From: Candidatus Zhuqueibacterota bacterium
GTDB taxonomy: Bacteria; KSB1; UBA2214
Direction of reading: 5' to 3'
Length of the DNA stretch: 6,087 nt
NCBI GenBank assembly: GCA_022706175.1
Contig: JAKJDB010000183.1
Span: 1-6,087 of the forward strand
A model generated the notes under the pieces. The model was not told the origin of the DNA, did no database searches, and saw nothing but the letters and a program-made list of their open reading frames with translations. The translations under genes were made by a program, and so were the position numbers. Positions 4,931 through 6,087 of this stretch are shown piece after piece; position 1 is the stretch's first letter; every line of letters begins with the position of its first letter.

Positions 4931-6087
4931 TCACCAGCCATACCGTTCCGGTCCCCAGGTTTTGCGGATTTGCTGTTGCTGGACATAGACGAGCGTGCGT
5001 TCAGGCACCTGTTCGTTCACCAGCGCACCGGCGCCGATGACGCTGTAGGGACCGACCTTGACGCCGGGCATCAGGATGGCGTTGACGCCGGTACGCACAT
5101 AGTCGCCGAGATAAGCGGCGTTGGCGCCGAGCAGCGGCGTTTCGCGATGGCCGCACACCTGATGAACGGTCTGTCCGTCGTCAAAGCGCAGGTTGCCGCA
5201 TACCGTAGCAGCGCCGAGATCGCAGGCTTCGCCGAGGATGCCCCAATACTCGCCGTAATGATAGGCGTAGACGTTGCGCATCAGCACTCCCGCCACTTCA
5301 GCGCAATGGCCGATGAAGCAGCGATCGCCGATCACCGAACCCTCCTCTATCTGTGCATACCGGCGCACGGTGCAGTGATCGCCGATGATCACGTTTTTCT
5401 CCAGGATGGCGCCCTGCACCACTCGGCTGTTTTTGCCGATCCAGACGTTGCCTTCAATGATCACCCCATCGCCGATTTCGCTGTTGGCGCCGATCAGCAC
5501 ATAACCGTTGATCGTGGCGCGTTTTGATATCTTGGCGGTGTCGGCCATATTCGATCGTTCCATCGATTGCAGCAGATGCCGCCCCCAGGCGTAATTGGCC
5601 TGCAGCAGATGCCAGGGTTTGTCCAGATCCTGCAGCGTGGCGCCGGCTTGTGCAGCGCCGATTTCCTGATTCGCCTCCAGGGCGATTTGCAGCGAGGCCT
5701 CGAGGTGCGCTTCATCCGGCGCCATCATGCCGACTTGAATAGCCTCCATGCGTCCTGGATTGGCGCGCAGAAACGGCAGCATGCTTTTTTCCAAAGCGAA
5801 CACCCCGGCGAAACGGTGGGACACGCTGTCGCGTGGGTGGCCGAGAACCTGCTCGATGCGATCTCCGCTTACCTGGGCGCACAGCCATTCATTCGGCTTT
5901 TCTTCTCCCAGGGGCTGCAGCAGCGCGGTCGCCGGCCGCCGCCGCTCCTGATGCAGGCGCAGCAGCGCACGCAGGTCCTCAGCGGTGTAGAGGATGTCGC
6001 CATAACAGAGCAGCAGCGAGGGGTCCTGCAGCGTGGACCAGGCGGCCAGAAGAGCCGGCGCCGTGCCGTTGCAGCCGCCGGCAGACA
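4931..6087 (-). CDS. Sugar-1-phosphate nucleotidylyltransferase / left-handed beta-helix acyltransferase fusion, N-terminus missing
   Basis: The frame is open from the stop at 4931 to the right edge (384 residues visible), so the gene starts outside the window. The internal GTG at 5824 is not the start: the 87 codons before it encode nucleotidyltransferase sequence, with GTAPALLAAWSTL (7-19) and LLLCYGDIL (24-32), whose Asp30 is the likely metal ligand. DKPWHLLQAN (155-164) is the typical link to the second domain. From about 187 onwards hexapeptide repeats such as VIIGDH and SVIGDR build a left-handed beta-helix, then NLRFDDG (298-304), RTGVNAILMPGVKVG (331-345) and the end WGPERYGW. Layout resembles GlmU and archaeal bifunctional sugar nucleotidylyltransferase/acetyltransferases, which make UDP- or dTDP-sugars. 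The GlmU His motif appears altered (YHYGEYWGILG, 275-285). Sugar, nucleotide and acyl substrates cannot be told. The AKR-like gene follows 15 bases downstream. Confidence 0.88.
   Translation of the reverse strand, partial: SAGGCNGTAPALLAAWSTLQDPSLLLCYGDILYTAEDLRALLRLHQERRRPATALLQPLGEEKPNEWLCAQVSGDRIEQVLGHPRDSVSHRFAGVFALEKSMLPFLRANPGRMEAIQVGMMAPDEAHLEASLQIALEANQEIGAAQAGATLQDLDKPWHLLQANYAWGRHLLQSMERSNMADTAKISKRATINGYVLIGANSEIGDGVIIEGNVWIGKNSRVVQGAILEKNVIIGDHCTVRRYAQIEEGSVIGDRCFIGHCAEVAGVLMRNVYAYHYGEYWGILGEACDLGAATVCGNLRFDDGQTVHQVCGHRETPLLGANAAYLGDYVRTGVNAILMPGVKVGPYSVIGAGALVNEQVPERTLVYVQQQQIRKTWGPERYGW

Overview
This is a bacterial window of six protein-coding genes, two of them cut by the window edges. 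Coding density is ordinary, GC is moderately high by eye, Shine-Dalgarno sites are recognisable, and two genes start with GTG. The lineage cannot be fixed from 6 kb. The mixture of a YitT transporter, an AzgA-type purine permease, a single-protein quinone reductase and an archaeal/GlmU-like nucleotidyltransferase with a left-handed beta-helix would fit an uncultured Gram-negative such as an FCB-group or KSB1/Calditrichota-like bacterium. That placement is a guess. No tRNA, rRNA, CRISPR array, transposase or phage gene is visible.

Layout. On the minus strand at the left edge lies the first part of a DUF1611 (DgcN-like) gene, about 1-149. Its GTG start overlaps the 3' end of a YitT/DUF2179 membrane-protein gene (136-1107, minus), so the two form a translationally coupled pair. 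A 369-bp divergent intergenic region (1108-1476) follows. It holds a candidate promoter facing right, a small inverted repeat around that promoter's -10, a leader hairpin, and a strong GC hairpin directly upstream of yitT.

On the plus strand come an NCS2 purine/nucleobase permease (1477-2901) and, after 168 bp, an NADPH:quinone oxidoreductase (qor, 3070-4044). Its start is set by a Shine-Dalgarno site, 36 codons inside the longest open frame. Convergent to it, on the minus strand, is a two-gene unit. The upstream member (4931 to beyond 6087) is a fusion of a sugar-1-phosphate nucleotidylyltransferase and a left-handed beta-helix acyltransferase, whose N-terminus lies outside the window. Fifteen bases after it comes an aldo/keto-reductase-like gene (4121-4915) in which all four residues of the usual catalytic tetrad appear to be replaced.

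How the genes work together. No single pathway links the whole window: it reads as four neighbouring transcription units. The permease would import purine bases. Qor is a stand-alone redox enzyme. The nucleotidyltransferase/beta-helix protein would make or modify an activated sugar for the cell surface, and the AKR-like protein may be its partner. The most unusual item is that tetrad-less AKR-like protein and its tight coupling to the sugar-nucleotide enzyme. I found no convincing evidence for a wholly new multi-gene system.
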